Shown piece after piece: positions 14,120-14,189 of a DNA stretch of 14,189 bases (positions within the stretch are counted from its first letter, which is position 1; every line of letters starts with the position of its first letter). The notes under the pieces are model-generated. The model was given only the letters and a program-made list of their open reading frames with translations, did no database searches and had not been told where the DNA came from. A program made the position numbers and the translations under genes. The stretch is from Flavobacteriaceae bacterium (GTDB lineage Bacteria > Bacteroidota > Bacteroidia > Flavobacteriales > Flavobacteriaceae), in the NCBI GenBank assembly GCA_002693605.1, contig NZQO01000019.1, positions 1 through 14,189 of the forward strand, read 5' to 3'.

Positions 14120-14189
14120 ATGAAATATAAAATCACATTACTTCTAACAATGCTTATCACTTTTGGTGCAAAAGCCCAATTGGTAGCGA
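14120..14189 (+). CDS. Start of an exported protein, cut by window edge
   Basis: The ATG at 14120 opens a frame reading MKYKITLLLTMLITFGAKAQ and on to the edge: a Sec signal peptide with likely cleavage after AKA. Only 23 codons are visible. It continues the copper module on the same strand, 70 bases after the regulator. The missing periplasmic adaptor (CusB-like) or another periplasmic metal-handling protein would fit, but the visible part does not identify it. Confidence 0.75.
   Translation, partial: MKYKITLLLTMLITFGAKAQLVA

Larger units (their letters stand above)
2862..14189. mobile_element. Left part of an integrative genomic element inserted at tRNA-Leu(CAA)
   Basis: The element starts at the truncated tRNA-Leu and carries an integrase next to the junction, an AT-rich four-gene cluster and a copper/silver efflux module, all on the plus strand. 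The right end is not in the window: no second copy of the tRNA 3' sequence was found up to 14189. No conjugation, replication or phage structural genes are visible, so whether this is an integrative conjugative element, a mobilizable island or a prophage-like island cannot be decided. That the efflux genes are inside the same element is inferred from the absence of an intervening boundary. Confidence 0.72.

Noticed and set aside
1..14189. CRISPR array, insertion sequence, rRNA or restriction-modification methyltransferase
   Set aside because: No regularly spaced repeats, transposase motifs, rRNA sequence or methyltransferase motifs were seen on either strand.

Overview
The window looks like a piece of a Flavobacteriaceae (Bacteroidetes) chromosome. 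The evidence is the Bacteroidetes-type tyrosine integrase, TAnnTTTG-like promoter boxes, weak or absent Shine-Dalgarno sequences, a tRNA without an encoded CCA, a HYC_CC_PP-type protein and an enlarged CusA. It reads as ordinary backbone on the left, joined to a laterally acquired element on the right.

Backbone (about 1-2860). On the minus strand lie a HupE/UreJ-like membrane protein, a dCMP/cytidine deaminase-family protein and the N-terminal two thirds of an S41 C-terminal processing peptidase cut by the window edge. The deaminase and peptidase are 4 bases apart and probably share an operon. A divergent plus-strand gene encodes a small stand-alone BLUF blue-light sensor. Next comes a minus-strand intrinsic terminator and the 3' part of a class II tRNA-Leu(CAA) whose 5' half is missing.

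Junction and element (from about 2862 to beyond the right edge). The tRNA remnant ends abruptly in AT-rich DNA with several dyads and a short direct repeat, followed by a tyrosine recombinase pointing inward. This is the signature of an element integrated at a tRNA-Leu gene. The other end, expected to carry the complete tRNA, is not in the window.

Cargo 1 (4377-7904) is a tight four-gene plus-strand operon, clearly AT-rich. It encodes an unrecognised coiled-coil/winged-helix-like protein, a protein with a PD-(D/E)XK nuclease signature, a protein with an HNH_5-like zinc-finger/HNH signature and a DUF4238 protein. Two different nuclease-type folds with two uncharacterised partners just behind an integrase make this the best candidate here for an undescribed, probably defensive, system.

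Cargo 2 (7986 to right edge) is a copper/silver resistance module, less AT-rich than cargo 1. It has a small Cys/Met-rich HYC_CC_PP-like exported protein, a 1250-residue CusA-type RND pump that keeps the three Cu(I)/Ag(I)-binding methionines, a TolC-family outer-membrane partner overlapping it by 4 bases, and a regulator that fuses an HMA-like metal-binding domain to an AraC DNA-binding domain. The start of another exported protein follows. No periplasmic adaptor (CusB) is visible; it is expected further right. Together these would export Cu+/Ag+ across the envelope, with the HMA-AraC protein a plausible metal sensor.
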